Shown: positions 24,264-32,401 of the stretch, in pieces
How the letters are laid out: every line of letters begins with the position of its first letter
How positions within the stretch are numbered: position 1 is the stretch's first letter
Source of the DNA: Mycobacterium sp.
GTDB lineage: Bacteria > Actinomycetota > Actinomycetes > Mycobacteriales > Mycobacteriaceae
Direction: 5' to 3'
DNA length: 40,797 nt
NCBI GenBank assembly: GCA_021732005.1
Contig: JAKFVT010000045.1
Location: 1 to 40,797, forward strand
Translations under genes and position numbers: made by a program
Notes under the pieces: model-generated
The model's database searches: none
The model's input: only the letters and a program-made list of their open reading frames with translations
Told to the model about the DNA's origin: nothing

Positions 24264-25334
24264 TCAGCCGACCGGCCCGGAGCCGAGAACGATGGGCGCG
24301 CTGCGCGGAGCGCCCTCCCGGTCGATCCAGCTCAACGTGATGGTGTCACCCGGGCGATGGGTGTCCATGAAGTTGGAGAGGTCGGTGGCCGTGTTGATCG
24401 CAATCCCGTCCGCGGCGGTGATGACGTCACCCGGCGCAAGCCCGGCTCCGCGAGCCGCGGTGTCCGGAAGTACTTGGCGCACAACGGCTCCGGGCGGAGC
24501 GCCGGGGCCTGGGTCGGCAATTCCGACGCCGATGAACGCGGTATCGCCGATATGGACGCCGGGGCCGCCACCGGAGCGAATCGCTCCTGCGACGCCGAGC
24601 GCACGGTCGATCGGGATGGCGAAGCCCTCGCCGCCGCGCACATTGCCCATCCGGTAGGTCAGGGTGGCCGCCACGGTCACGCCCACCACCTGGCCGGCGG
24701 CGTTGACCAGCGGGCCACCCGAGTCGCCGGGCCGGACATCGGCGGCGACCCGGATCAGATCGGTGAGTTCGCGTGAGCCGCCACCGGATTCGTCGGACGC
24801 GCGAACCGACGCGCCCAGCTGGGTGATGTTGCCCGGGGAGAAGCTCGGCGCACCGCCGGCGCCGCCGGCATTGCCGATCGCGGCGATGGGGTCACCGACC
24901 GCCAGCCCCGACGAGGTGCCGACTGAGGCGACCGGCAGATCGCCGGCGCCGCGCAGCCGCACCAGCGCGATGTCGTTGGCGCGGTCGTAGCCGATGACGT
25001 CGACGGGATAGGTGCGGCCGTTGGCCAGGCTGGTCGCGGTGATGCCGGTGGCGCCTTCGATGACGTGGTTGTTGGTCAGCACCTCGCCGCTGGGATCGAG
25101 GACGATGCCGGTGCCCGCGCCGACCGCGCTCTGGTAGTTGAGGGTCGTGTTGATGTCGACCAGACCCGGGGTGACCTGACCCAGCACGGTGGACTGATCG
25201 AGCGGCGCCAGGGGAGCCGGCCCGAGTTGTGCGGGAGCGGCGTGGGCCGGCGCGGTGAGCAGGCCGGGCACCAACAGGAGGGCGGCCAGCACGGTCGACA
25301 GCCGGCGCCCATGACGAGATGGCATTGCGTCCAT
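24264..25334 (-). CDS. Exported trypsin-like serine protease with PDZ domain (PepA/HtrA type)
   Basis: A 356-residue protein: signal peptide ending APAHA, protease domain with the catalytic triad His in NNHVIEG, Asp in RANDIALVRL and Ser in PGDSGGP, then a C-terminal PDZ domain (about 255-345, GAVVRQVLPDTAARGAGLAPGDVI). Close in plan to M. tuberculosis PepA (Rv0125). It should act in the periplasm or cell wall on unfolded or specific proteins. The ATG at 25334 is used; an ATG three codons later is possible. Co-transcribed with the exported chorismate mutase. Confidence 0.9.
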   Translation of the reverse strand: MDAMPSRHGRRLSTVLAALLLVPGLLTAPAHAAPAQLGPAPLAPLDQSTVLGQVTPGLVDINTTLNYQSAVGAGTGIVLDPSGEVLTNNHVIEGATGITATSLANGRTYPVDVIGYDRANDIALVRLRGAGDLPVASVGTSSGLAVGDPIAAIGNAGGAGGAPSFSPGNITQLGASVRASDESGGGSRELTDLIRVAADVRPGDSGGPLVNAAGQVVGVTVAATLTYRMGNVRGGEGFAIPIDRALGVAGAIRSGGGPGVHIGDTAFIGVGIADPGPGAPPGAVVRQVLPDTAARGAGLAPGDVITAADGIAINTATDLSNFMDTHRPGDTITLSWIDREGAPRSAPIVLGSGPVG

Positions 25335-25494
25335 GACTCAACTTTGCCCGAAAAGCGGCGCACATAACATTCGGGTGGCCTTTTGGCCGCTCGCGGCGTT
25401 GCTGAGCGTCGCACTGCTGTTTGGTGCATCACATTTGTGGGCAGTCCGGTTCCAGGATCACGTCCCCCGGCATCGAACGCGAAGGAATCCGATC

Positions 25495-25734
25495 GTGAGC
25501 AATCCAGAACGCTCCGAAAGACCCGACGAGAAGCAACCGCAGGGTGAAAAGCCGGTGCCGGACGAGAACGCGAAGGCAAAAGCTAAAGAAATGATGACGG
25601 CTTATGAGGACCGACCCACCGCGGTGTTGCCAGGATCGGACAACACGGTGACCGGCACCGCGGTCAACGACTGGCTTGACGAGGAAGGACAGCCCCTATA
25701 CGGCAAAAACGAGGATGCCGACAGATCCTCGTGA
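25495..25734 (+). CDS. Small hydrophilic protein, function unknown
   Basis: A 79-residue highly charged protein (VSNPERSERPDEKQPQGEKP...), mostly Asp/Glu/Lys/Arg/Pro, probably disordered at the N-terminus with a short motif VNDWLDEEGQPLYG at the end. The GTG at 25495 follows a GAAGGA sequence. A longer in-frame ORF beginning at 25333 would start inside the protease start codon and carries a hydrophobic stretch before this GTG; I consider the shorter form more likely. No function is recognised. Confidence 0.55.
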   Translation: MSNPERSERPDEKQPQGEKPVPDENAKAKAKEMMTAYEDRPTAVLPGSDNTVTGTAVNDWLDEEGQPLYGKNEDADRSS

Positions 25735-25851
25735 CAGCTGACACCCAGCTCCCACACAGTTTGCTCAGGTGGGGAGTTTGAGCGCGGTCGCGTAGGCTAC
25801 CCGGGATACGTTTCGAGGGGAGTGCGACTGGTCTCGCGGGGGTGGACCGGA

Positions 25852-26763
25852 GTGCAGACGCAAGAACAGGACATCGAGCTTTTGAATACACCCGCGAGAA
25901 CGCCGCATATGGAGCCGCACTTCGACGATGTGCAGCACCACTACGACCTGTCCGACGACTTCTATCGATTGTTCCTGGACCGGACGCAGACCTACAGCTG
26001 TGCCTACTTCGAACGCGACGACATGTCGCTGGAAGAAGCGCAGATCGCCAAGATCGATTTGTCGCTGGGCAAGCTTGGGCTGCAGCCCGGCATGACATTG
26101 CTCGACATCGGCTGCGGCTGGGGAGCGACGATGCTGCGCGCCCTGGAGTCCTACGACGTCAACGTCGTCGGCCTGACTCTGAGCAAGAACCAAGCCCTTC
26201 ACGTCCAGCAGCTCTTCGACGAGTCCCCGAGCTCGCGGTCTAAGCGAGTTCTGCTGGAGGGCTGGGAACAGTTCGACGGGCAGGTCGACCGCATTGTGTC
26301 CATCGGCGCTTTCGAACACTTCGGGTACGACCGCTACGACGCCTTCTTCACGATGGCCTACGAGGCCCTGCCTGCCGACGGTGTGATGTTGTTGCACTCC
26401 ATCGTCTTGCCGAGCGATGAGGACTTCGCGGCGCGCGGTATGCCGATCACGATGCGGCACCTGAAGTTCTTCAAATTCATCATGGACGAAATCTTCCCCG
26501 GTGGCCGGTTGCCCAAGGTGACAGACGTCCAGGAGCATGCGGTCCGCGCCGGATTCACCGTCAATCGGGTGCACCCGCTGCGGATGCACTATGCCCGCAC
26601 GCTGGAAATCTGGGCGGACGCGTTGCAGGAAAACGAGGAAGAGGCGCTCACCCTGCAGTCCCGCGAGGTGTACGACCGGTACATGAAGTACCTGACCGGC
26701 TGCGCTGAGCTGTTCCGCGAGGGCTACACCGACATCTGCCAGTTCACCCTCGCCAAGGGCTGA
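25852..26763 (+). CDS. Mycolic acid methyltransferase / cyclopropane synthase (CmaA/MmaA family)
   Basis: A 303-residue SAM-dependent methyltransferase of the cyclopropane mycolic acid synthase family. Blocks shared with CmaA1 and MmaA proteins are HFDDVQHHYDLSDDFYRLFLD, TYSCAYFERDDMSLEEAQIAKI, the SAM motif LDIGCGWG, LSKNQALHVQ, IVSIGAFEHFG and FKFIMDEIFPGGRLP. It modifies the meromycolate chain of cell-wall mycolates (cyclopropane, methyl or oxygenated groups). The exact activity cannot be assigned. The GTG at 25852 has GGGGG upstream; an internal ATG at 25909 is an alternative start closer to the family N-terminus. A hairpin follows the stop. Confidence 0.85.
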   Translation: MQTQEQDIELLNTPARTPHMEPHFDDVQHHYDLSDDFYRLFLDRTQTYSCAYFERDDMSLEEAQIAKIDLSLGKLGLQPGMTLLDIGCGWGATMLRALESYDVNVVGLTLSKNQALHVQQLFDESPSSRSKRVLLEGWEQFDGQVDRIVSIGAFEHFGYDRYDAFFTMAYEALPADGVMLLHSIVLPSDEDFAARGMPITMRHLKFFKFIMDEIFPGGRLPKVTDVQEHAVRAGFTVNRVHPLRMHYARTLEIWADALQENEEEALTLQSREVYDRYMKYLTGCAELFREGYTDICQFTLAKG

Positions 26764-26778
26764 CGCTGCGGTCAGCCC
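26757..26778 (+). terminator. Hairpin at the end of the mycolic acid methyltransferase gene
   Basis: A perfect 8-bp stem GGGCTGAC/GTCAGCCC with a 6-nt loop begins at the last codon and includes the stop codon. No U-tract follows, as is common in mycobacteria. It is a plausible intrinsic terminator or 3'-end stabiliser. Confidence 0.5.
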
Positions 26779-26911
26779 CCGGCTTCACCCCCCAAGGGTG
26801 ATTGGGCACCACCGCGACGCATCCCCCGGCGTGCGCCAGCATCACGATGTCAACTGTGACGCTACGGTCTGATCGTTCCCACCGTCGCGGGCCGAAGGCC
26901 CACACCTCATA

Positions 26912-26925
26912 GGGCCATAGGTCCT
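26912..26925. promoter_or_regulatory. DosR-like box upstream of the membrane-anchored protein gene
   Basis: GGGCCATAGGTCCT matches the DosR core GGGACTWWAGTCCC at about 10 of 14 bases, including GGG and GTCC. It lies upstream of a TATCGT -10 box (26940-26945) that sits 6 nt before the ATG at 26952. Its centre is about 33 bp upstream of that start, one helical turn closer than the proximal box of fdxA. Hypoxia/NO control is therefore possible. Confidence 0.45.
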
Positions 26926-26951
26926 TTGCTCGGCGTCACTATCGTGATGAC

Positions 26952-27521
26952 ATGCCCGCCGCGACCGCCCTTCGCTCTCGGCCCGCAGTGCTACTCATCG
27001 CCGCAGCGCTGTTGGTCAGTCTGATATTGGGCGGGAGTTTCGTTGCGCTGCACCACTTTCGGGACCTGCGCGGCGCGGCGGTCGATCCGGTGGCGCAGCC
27101 GCTGACCGACGATCAGGCCAGGGCGCAGGTACTCGGGCCCGCGCGCGAGATCGCCAGCACCGGCACGCTGAGAAGCGTCAGCGCCAGCTATCTGCTCATG
27201 TCGTGCACGAATGCCGACGAGCCGCCGTACCAGGGTGCGATCTACCTCAACTTCGACGTGCCGGGTGTCATGGAGACGCCGCAGTACTTCAACGCGATCG
27301 CGATGGCCATGAAGACAGCCGGCTGGGCCGAGGCGATGCCGCCGAATCGCCACCCCGGCGGGCGGACCTTCACCCGGGACGGGGTCACGGTCATCTACTT
27401 CCGCAACGACGACCACAGCAACCGGGCCACGATGCAGATCTACGGCGAATGCCGAAACACCACCGATCACCGCAGAGATGCCACCGGGTGGGTGGACGTC
27501 ACCGCCGCGCTACGCCGCTGA
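26952..27521 (+). CDS. Membrane-anchored protein of unknown function, possible DosR target
   Basis: A 189-residue protein with one N-terminal transmembrane helix (about 12-34, PAVLLIAAALLVSLILGGSF) and an extracytoplasmic domain that holds two Cys (MSCTNADEP and YGECRNT) probably paired. The domain contains PPYQGAIYLNFD and VIYFRND, a compact alpha/beta pattern seen in hypothetical mycobacterial proteins. The ATG lies 6 nt after TATCGT, so the mRNA is probably leaderless, and a DosR-like box is just upstream. It precedes fdxA, which has better DosR boxes, so the two may be induced together. Confidence 0.7.
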   Translation: MPAATALRSRPAVLLIAAALLVSLILGGSFVALHHFRDLRGAAVDPVAQPLTDDQARAQVLGPAREIASTGTLRSVSASYLLMSCTNADEPPYQGAIYLNFDVPGVMETPQYFNAIAMAMKTAGWAEAMPPNRHPGGRTFTRDGVTVIYFRNDDHSNRATMQIYGECRNTTDHRRDATGWVDVTAALRR

Positions 27522-27569
27522 GCTGGACGGATCCCCGGCACCGTTCGCGTGGCCGGCCCCACCGGACTA

Positions 27570-27604
27570 GGGACTTTGGTCCCTGAATCCGGGGCCTTCA
27601 ACCC
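27570..27604. promoter_or_regulatory. Two DosR-like boxes upstream of fdxA
   Basis: The distal box GGGACTTTGGTCCC (27570-27583) differs from the DosR core GGGACTWWAGTCCC by one base. A weaker proximal box GGGGCCTTCAACCC (27591-27604, about 9 of 14) lies 21 bp on, two helical turns away, on the same face. A TAGAAT -10 box (27629-27634) is 6 nt before the fdxA ATG, which puts the proximal box centre about 43 bp upstream of the predicted start, the usual DosR position. fdxA is a known member of the M. tuberculosis dormancy regulon. Confidence 0.75.
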
Positions 27605-27640
27605 GTACCTGGTACGGCGGGTCACACATAGAATCGACTC

Positions 27641-27985
27641 ATGACCTACGTGATCAGCAGTGCGTGTGTCGACGTCAAGCACAAGGCCTGCATGCAGGAA
27701 TGCCCGGTCGACTGCATCTACGAGGGTGACCGGACCATGTACATCAACCCCGTCGAATGCGTGGAATGCGGCGCATGCCGGATCTTGTGCGAGGTCGACG
27801 CGATCTACTTCGAATCCGACCTGCCGGAGGAGGAGAAGAAGTTCCTCGCCGACAACGCGGCCTTCTTCACCGAGGTCCTGCCGGGCCGCGACGCCCCGAT
27901 CGGCAATCCGGGCGGGGCCTGCGAGCTCGGCGCGGTCGGGGTGGACACCCCACTGGTCGCCGCGCTGCCGATACACCAGTCCTGA
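27641..27985 (+). CDS. fdxA: 7Fe ferredoxin FdxA
   Basis: A 114-residue dicluster ferredoxin. C9, C17, C21 and C25 plus C40, C43, C46 and C50 provide a [3Fe-4S] and a [4Fe-4S] cluster in the pattern C-x7-C-x3-C-x3-CP and C-x2-C-x2-C-x3-C. A C-terminal extension of about 60 residues is typical of FdxA. It carries electrons for redox enzymes, and P450s are possible partners here. Two DosR boxes and a leaderless promoter geometry lie upstream, matching the hypoxia-induced fdxA (Rv2007c) of M. tuberculosis. Confidence 0.9.
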   Translation: MTYVISSACVDVKHKACMQECPVDCIYEGDRTMYINPVECVECGACRILCEVDAIYFESDLPEEEKKFLADNAAFFTEVLPGRDAPIGNPGGACELGAVGVDTPLVAALPIHQS

Positions 27986-28230
27986 CCGGCTCCGCACTCC
28001 TCGTCGACATCGTCGAGGCCACCGTTATCGCATCGTCGCCATAACGGAACCAAACAGCGCTCATTCGCCGGTATAGGCCGCTGCGGGTAGGCTCCACGGA
28101 GATCGAAGACGACCACGCTGTCCCGGTTCGCTTCCGGCGCTTCCAGCGAAGTACGCCCGTCAGGCCATTGGTGCCTCTGTGCGTGCTGTGTGAGGCCGGC
28201 GAAGTCTGCACCGGAGAGGAGTGCTTCAAG

Positions 28231-29424
28231 TTGGAGACCGTCCTGGGACTGTCGATGACCCCAACCACCGTCGGCCTCGTCCTGGTCGAAGGCGACGGAG
28301 CCGAAGGCGCCACGAAGGGCCATGACGCTTTCGAGGTGCGCCGCGGTGGGTTCAGCCCCGTGACCACCTCGGAGTTCGTCGCCGAGGCGCTGTCGCGCAC
28401 ACAGGCCATCGCGGGCGGTCAGCGCCTGCAATCCATCGGTGTGACCTGGAGCGACGACGCCTCCGTCGAGGCCTCGCTGCTGCTCGACTCGCTGGCCGAC
28501 TGTGGTTTCGCCAACGTGATCCCCATCCGCTTGCCCGAGGCCACCGAGGCGTTCGCGCGCGGAATCGGACAAGTCATCGGATCCGACGTCACCGCGGTGT
28601 GCGTCGTCGAGCCCGAGGCCATCGTCGCGTTGATCGTCGATGCGCACGAGGGCACGGTGCAGACCGCCGTCAGCTACGCCCTGGAAACCGACGAGGACCT
28701 GATCGACTGGCTGTCCCAGATGATCGGCGCCAGCGAATGGGAGCCCGACGGTCTGGTACTGCTGGGCTCGGGCGACGGTTTGGAGCCGATCGCCCGCAGC
28801 CTCGAGCAGATGCTGGGCATCCCGGTCTTCGCACCCGCCGAGGCCGAACTGGCGCTGGCCCGCGGTGCGGCCCTGGCCTCGGTGAACGGCATCGGCGTGT
28901 TCGACGACCACCTGTTCGACCTCCCGGTGCCGTCGCAGGCCCGCCGCCGCGAATCGGTGGCGCTGCGCGGCGCGACGGCCCTGCTGGCCGGTGGTGTGGT
29001 GGCGTTCGTGGTGTCCGCCTCGGTGGCTGTCGGCCTCGAACTGCTGCCTGACCACGCAGCGCGTCCCGCGCATCGGGATGTCGTCAACACCGCCGAGACG
29101 CCCCCGCTGCGCCCGGTCACCGCGCCGGAGGCTCCCGCGTCCGCGCCTGAGGCGCTCGCGGGTCCCGACCAAGGGTCCCGCCCGGCTCAGGCGCCGCAAT
29201 CCGCCAGCGAGCCGGTCTTCGACAGCGCCCCGGTGGTCGCGATGACGATGAATGTGCCCGCGCCGCCGCCCGAGGCGCCGCCCGCCGGGGTGGACGCCAA
29301 CCCGGAGGCACTCCCGCCGGTCGAACCCGCGGCGGCACCGCCGGTGGTGGCCACCGTGCCCCCGGTGAACGAGCCGAAGCAGACGTTGCGGCAGCGCATC
29401 TGGGAGCGCGTGCACGGGGGATAG
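28231..29424 (+). CDS. DUF7159-type membrane protein with Pro/Ala-rich C-terminus
   Basis: A 397-residue mycobacterial protein starting (L/M)ETVLGLSMTPTTVGLVLVEGDGA. An actin/ASKHA-like N-terminal region (about 1-245) is followed by a single transmembrane helix (about 255-275, ALLAGGVVAFVVSASVAVGL) and a long Pro/Ala-rich tail that ends in LRQRIWERVHGG. Function unknown. A TTG at 28231 is the likely start: it follows GGAGAGGAG with 9-nt spacing and aligns with the usual N-terminus; the longer reading from 28168 carries five Cys that look out of place. The 245-bp region upstream has TATAGG and TAGGCT -10-like elements. Confidence 0.75.
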   Translation: METVLGLSMTPTTVGLVLVEGDGAEGATKGHDAFEVRRGGFSPVTTSEFVAEALSRTQAIAGGQRLQSIGVTWSDDASVEASLLLDSLADCGFANVIPIRLPEATEAFARGIGQVIGSDVTAVCVVEPEAIVALIVDAHEGTVQTAVSYALETDEDLIDWLSQMIGASEWEPDGLVLLGSGDGLEPIARSLEQMLGIPVFAPAEAELALARGAALASVNGIGVFDDHLFDLPVPSQARRRESVALRGATALLAGGVVAFVVSASVAVGLELLPDHAARPAHRDVVNTAETPPLRPVTAPEAPASAPEALAGPDQGSRPAQAPQSASEPVFDSAPVVAMTMNVPAPPPEAPPAGVDANPEALPPVEPAAAPPVVATVPPVNEPKQTLRQRIWERVHGG

Positions 29425-29575
29425 CCCGCCCGGCTTTCGCTGACGTGTGACCGTTGCACACGTTCCGTCGCCAATCAGGCGCAGTTCCGGCATGTCACCG
29501 CATGTTTGGCGGGCGCCGCCGAGCGGAACATCTACACTTTCACTTTGCTGTTCGCCCACGTGAGGACTCCGAGCC

Positions 29576-30331
29576 ATGGCCAAAGCAGTTCGACGAGCAA
29601 TCGCCGTCGCAGGGATCGCGGTGCTTTCAATGGCGGCTTCGGTGCAAACCAGCACAGCGGCCGTCGCTCCCTCCGTCGACGGCGCGACCGTCGCGTCGGT
29701 TCAGCCCACCAACGGGCAGGTCGTCGGGGTGGCGATGCCGATCACCGTGACGTTCACCAAGCCGATCACCGACCGGTGGGCGGCGCAGCAGACGATCAGC
29801 GTGACGACGCCGGCCTCGGTGGCGGGCCGGTTCGACTGGCTCGACGACAAGACCGTGCAGTTCGTGCCCGACCAGTACTGGCCCGCGCACTCCGAGATCA
29901 CCATGATGGCGGGCGGGATTCCGCGGACGTTCGGCACCGGGGCGATCGTGCTCGGCGTCGCCGACATCTCGGCGCACACCTTCACCGTCAGCATCGACGG
30001 ACAGGTGGCACGTCAGATGCCGGCCTCGATGGGCAAACCCAAACACCCGACCCCGGTGGGCAGCTTCAATGTTCTGGAGAAGCAGTCCACGGTCGTGATG
30101 GATTCGCGCACCATCGGCATTCCGCTGAACGACCCGGAGGGCTACAAGCTCACCGTGAACGACGCCGTCCGCGTCACTTGGGGCGGGGTGTACGTGCACT
30201 CCGCGCCGTGGTCGGTCGGTTCGCAGGGCTACGCCAATGTCAGCCACGGTTGCATCAACCTGAGCCCGGACAACGCCTCGTGGTATTTCAACCAGGTCCA
30301 CATCGGGGACCCGGTCGTCATCAACGCTTAA
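29576..30331 (+). CDS. L,D-transpeptidase, LdtA/LdtMt1 type
   Basis: A 251-residue exported protein, the same length as M. tuberculosis LdtMt1 (Rv0116c). A signal peptide (about 1-28) is followed by an Ig-like domain (VASVQPTNGQVVGVAMPITVTF...) and the YkuD catalytic domain with the motif SHGCINLS, whose Cys is the nucleophile and His the base. It makes 3-3 cross-links in peptidoglycan, the target of carbapenems. The GTGAGG-like sequence upstream of the ATG serves as ribosome binding site; a TACACT box is a possible -10. It overlaps the convergent desaturase-like gene by 11 bp. Confidence 0.9.
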   Translation: MAKAVRRAIAVAGIAVLSMAASVQTSTAAVAPSVDGATVASVQPTNGQVVGVAMPITVTFTKPITDRWAAQQTISVTTPASVAGRFDWLDDKTVQFVPDQYWPAHSEITMMAGGIPRTFGTGAIVLGVADISAHTFTVSIDGQVARQMPASMGKPKHPTPVGSFNVLEKQSTVVMDSRTIGIPLNDPEGYKLTVNDAVRVTWGGVYVHSAPWSVGSQGYANVSHGCINLSPDNASWYFNQVHIGDPVVINA

Positions 30332-31007
30332 CTGCGGCAGGACTTTCCGCGTCGATCGCGTGCAGGTTCCTGGCTGTCGGTGAGGTCGGTACCGAGGCCG
30401 CATCGGGATAGGTGCGCAGCACCCGGTCGGCGGTGCCCGGTGTGGTCACCCCGAACCAGTAGTGCTCGTTCTTGAAGTGATGCAACCGGTGGTCGCGCCA
30501 GATCACCCGGTAGGCAGCGGTTTTCGGCTTGTAATCGGTGTGCACCAGGTAGTGGCACCATTCGTAGAGCAGCCCGCACGTCAGCATCACCACCAGGAAC
30601 GTCAGCCCCATCCCGGTGCGGGGGAACAGCCACAGCGCGATCACCACCGCGGAGGCCACTGCACCGATAGCCGACTGCAGCGGGATGAACACCAGGTCCA
30701 CGTCGCGTGGGGCGATGTGGTGCTCGCGGTGCTTGCGGGCGAGCATCGGGTCGAGGGTGAACCGGCCGATGCGCCGTGGCCGCCAGTGCAGGACGAAGAC
30801 GTGGATCGTCCACTCCAGGAACGGAAATACCGCGGCAATCGCGAACGGCACCACCGCGTCGCCGAGCCGCCAGTCACCGACCACGACGCGGGCGATCACG
30901 GCCGCGGTCAGCGCCACGAGGAACAGCCATGGCGTGGGATGCCGCCAGAATTCGCGGCCCGCGTCGGCCAGCGTGAGACTGCGGCGGGCGTTCGTCGATG
31001 CACTCAC
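30321..31007 (-). CDS. Sterol desaturase / fatty acid hydroxylase family membrane protein
   Basis: A 228-residue membrane-bound di-iron enzyme. Four His clusters are visible: H-x4-H in HVFVLH, HREHH, HYLVH and HRLHH, with about four hydrophobic segments between. Such enzymes hydroxylate or desaturate sterols, fatty acids or carotenoids with O2; the substrate is not determined. The start overlaps the GntR regulator's stop by 4 nt (ATGA), so the two are an operon, which suggests the regulator controls a lipid-modifying step. Confidence 0.85.
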   Translation of the reverse strand: MSASTNARRSLTLADAGREFWRHPTPWLFLVALTAAVIARVVVGDWRLGDAVVPFAIAAVFPFLEWTIHVFVLHWRPRRIGRFTLDPMLARKHREHHIAPRDVDLVFIPLQSAIGAVASAVVIALWLFPRTGMGLTFLVVMLTCGLLYEWCHYLVHTDYKPKTAAYRVIWRDHRLHHFKNEHYWFGVTTPGTADRVLRTYPDAASVPTSPTARNLHAIDAESPAAVKR

Positions 31008-31726
31008 TGTTGTTCCTCCAGTGCGGTCAGGGCGATCACCAATGCGGTGGTGGCTGGTTCCAGCAGTTCGCGGGCGGCAGTGGCCGCCTCGTCCGGTTCG
31101 CCCGCGGCGATGGCGCGGGCGACGCTGCGGTAGACCTGGGTCTGGCCAACCTCGGCGGCCATCAGGGTGGCCAGCGCGGGCAGTGCCGGCTCGTAGGCGG
31201 CCCGTAATGTGTTGAACATCAACCGAAATGCGATGGAGTCGGCGCCGTCGACCACGTGATCCCAGAACGTCAGCGCATGTCGCTGCTGCTCGAGCGGGTC
31301 TTCGGCGGATTCGAGCGCCGCGATCGATTGTTCGAGCAGATCGGCCAGCCCGTCCGGGTGGCGCAGCGCGGCCAGTTCGGCCACCTTGGGCCCGTTGTGC
31401 AGGCGGGCCTCAAGGATGCTGCGGGCCACCGACACGTCGAGTTGGCCACCGCGCAGGAGTAATTGGGGGAGCAGGTCCAGTCCGGCATGCCTGCGGAAGT
31501 CCCGGACAGTGGTGGCATCACCCTGACGGACCTCCACGAGGCCCGCGGCGGCGACCCGCTTGAGGGCCTCGCGGACGGCGGGCCGGGAGACGCCGAGCAC
31601 CTCGGCCAGACGGCGCTCGCTGGGGAGCGGTTCGCCCGGTTGCATCTCGCCGCTGAGGACGTCGGCGAGGATCTGCTCGAAGACGTCCTCGGGTACGGAT
31701 CGCCGGCTCACCGGCTGCAGTGCCAT
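31004..31726 (-). CDS. GntR-family (FadR/FCD-type) transcriptional regulator
   Basis: A 240-residue regulator. The N-terminal winged helix (about 12-75) includes the GntR signature PLPSERRLAEVLGVSRPAVREAL. The C-terminal part is all-helical with an FCD-type ligand and metal site, including the Asp/His in WDHVVDG. FCD members sense acyl-CoA or organic acids. A FadR-like operator lies 37 bp upstream of the start. It is the first gene of an operon with the desaturase-like protein. Confidence 0.9.
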   Translation of the reverse strand: MALQPVSRRSVPEDVFEQILADVLSGEMQPGEPLPSERRLAEVLGVSRPAVREALKRVAAAGLVEVRQGDATTVRDFRRHAGLDLLPQLLLRGGQLDVSVARSILEARLHNGPKVAELAALRHPDGLADLLEQSIAALESAEDPLEQQRHALTFWDHVVDGADSIAFRLMFNTLRAAYEPALPALATLMAAEVGQTQVYRSVARAIAAGEPDEAATAARELLEPATTALVIALTALEEQQ

Positions 31727-31762
31727 GCCGCCAGCATGCCCCGCTGGCCGCCAGAGGTCAAG

Positions 31763-31773
31763 TGGTCAGACCA
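31763..31773. promoter_or_regulatory. FadR-like operator TGGTCAGACCA upstream of the GntR gene
   Basis: A perfect TGGTC-A-GACCA dyad. The extended sequence AAGTGGTCAGACCAGTG is close to the known E. coli FadR site AACTGGTCCGACCAGTT. It lies 37 bp before the ATG of the FCD-type GntR gene, which is consistent with autoregulation. Confidence 0.6.
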
Positions 31774-31855
31774 GTGCCCGGTCATCCGCCCAAACCGACG
31801 ATCGGCAGAAGATCTGCGAGTAGAGCCCCGCACAACGTCGATCTCGGCGCGGCGA

Positions 31856-32401
31856 TTACTTCGAATGGCGGGCGGTGAACGTCAGCTTCACCTCGTCGGC
31901 CACCTTCAGCGTCCCCATGAACAGCGAGTACGGCTTGACCCCGAATTCGGTCTGGACCACCGGCAACTCGGCGGACATCACCCACATCCCGTCGTGCTCC
32001 TCGACGGCCAGATCGACTGATTGCGGGCGCGTCGTGCCGTGGATCGCGACGGTGCCGTCCAGGCGGTAACCGCCCGGAGTCGTGCTGATCTTCTCGGCGT
32101 CGAAGGTGATCTGCGGAAACTTCTTGGCGTCCAGAGACTTCAGCGCGTTCGAGCGGACCACCCCCTTCTCCGGTCCGGTCAGCGGCGTCACGCCACCCTC
32201 ACCCCTGACGACCTGCAACGAGTCGACGTCGACCACCAACCGGGCCGCGGACGGGTCGTCCCCGCGCCACTGGACCTGCGCCTTCCAGGACGCAAAGGTG
32301 ACGGTCAGGCGGTGCCCCATCTTGGCGGCGGGACCCCCGACGCCGGTGAATATCTGCAGTTCACCTTCGGCGGCGGTCAGCGTCCACGCGGTCTTCGTCA
32401 C
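31856..32401 (-). CDS. YceI family protein
   Basis: A 181-residue lipocalin-like protein with the YceI pattern: TAAEGELQIFTGVGGPAAKMGHRLTVTF at the start, DVDSLQVV, ITFDAEKI and a C-terminal FGVKPYSLFMGTLKVADEVKLTF. The fold binds isoprenoid or lipid chains. No signal peptide is present, so it is probably cytoplasmic. The GTG is 6 nt after TACAGT (32413-32408), indicating its own leaderless promoter in the 29-bp gap after the CYP125-type gene. Confidence 0.8.
   Translation of the reverse strand: MTKTAWTLTAAEGELQIFTGVGGPAAKMGHRLTVTFASWKAQVQWRGDDPSAARLVVDVDSLQVVRGEGGVTPLTGPEKGVVRSNALKSLDAKKFPQITFDAEKISTTPGGYRLDGTVAIHGTTRPQSVDLAVEEHDGMWVMSAELPVVQTEFGVKPYSLFMGTLKVADEVKLTFTARHSK

Noticed and set aside
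25333..25494. Upstream extension of the small hydrophilic protein gene, with a hydrophobic segment
   Set aside because: The start would overlap the start codon of the divergent protease gene and there is no ribosome binding site; the GTG at 25495 has one.
26889..26901. GGGCC-GAA-GGCCC hairpin
   Set aside because: Stem of only 5 bp with a 3-nt loop, no U-tract and very close to the DosR-like box; likely chance in GC-rich sequence.
27805..29655. Minus-strand ORF of 616 codons
   Set aside because: It runs antisense to fdxA and the DUF7159 gene and gives an Arg/Gly/His-rich product without any recognisable domain.
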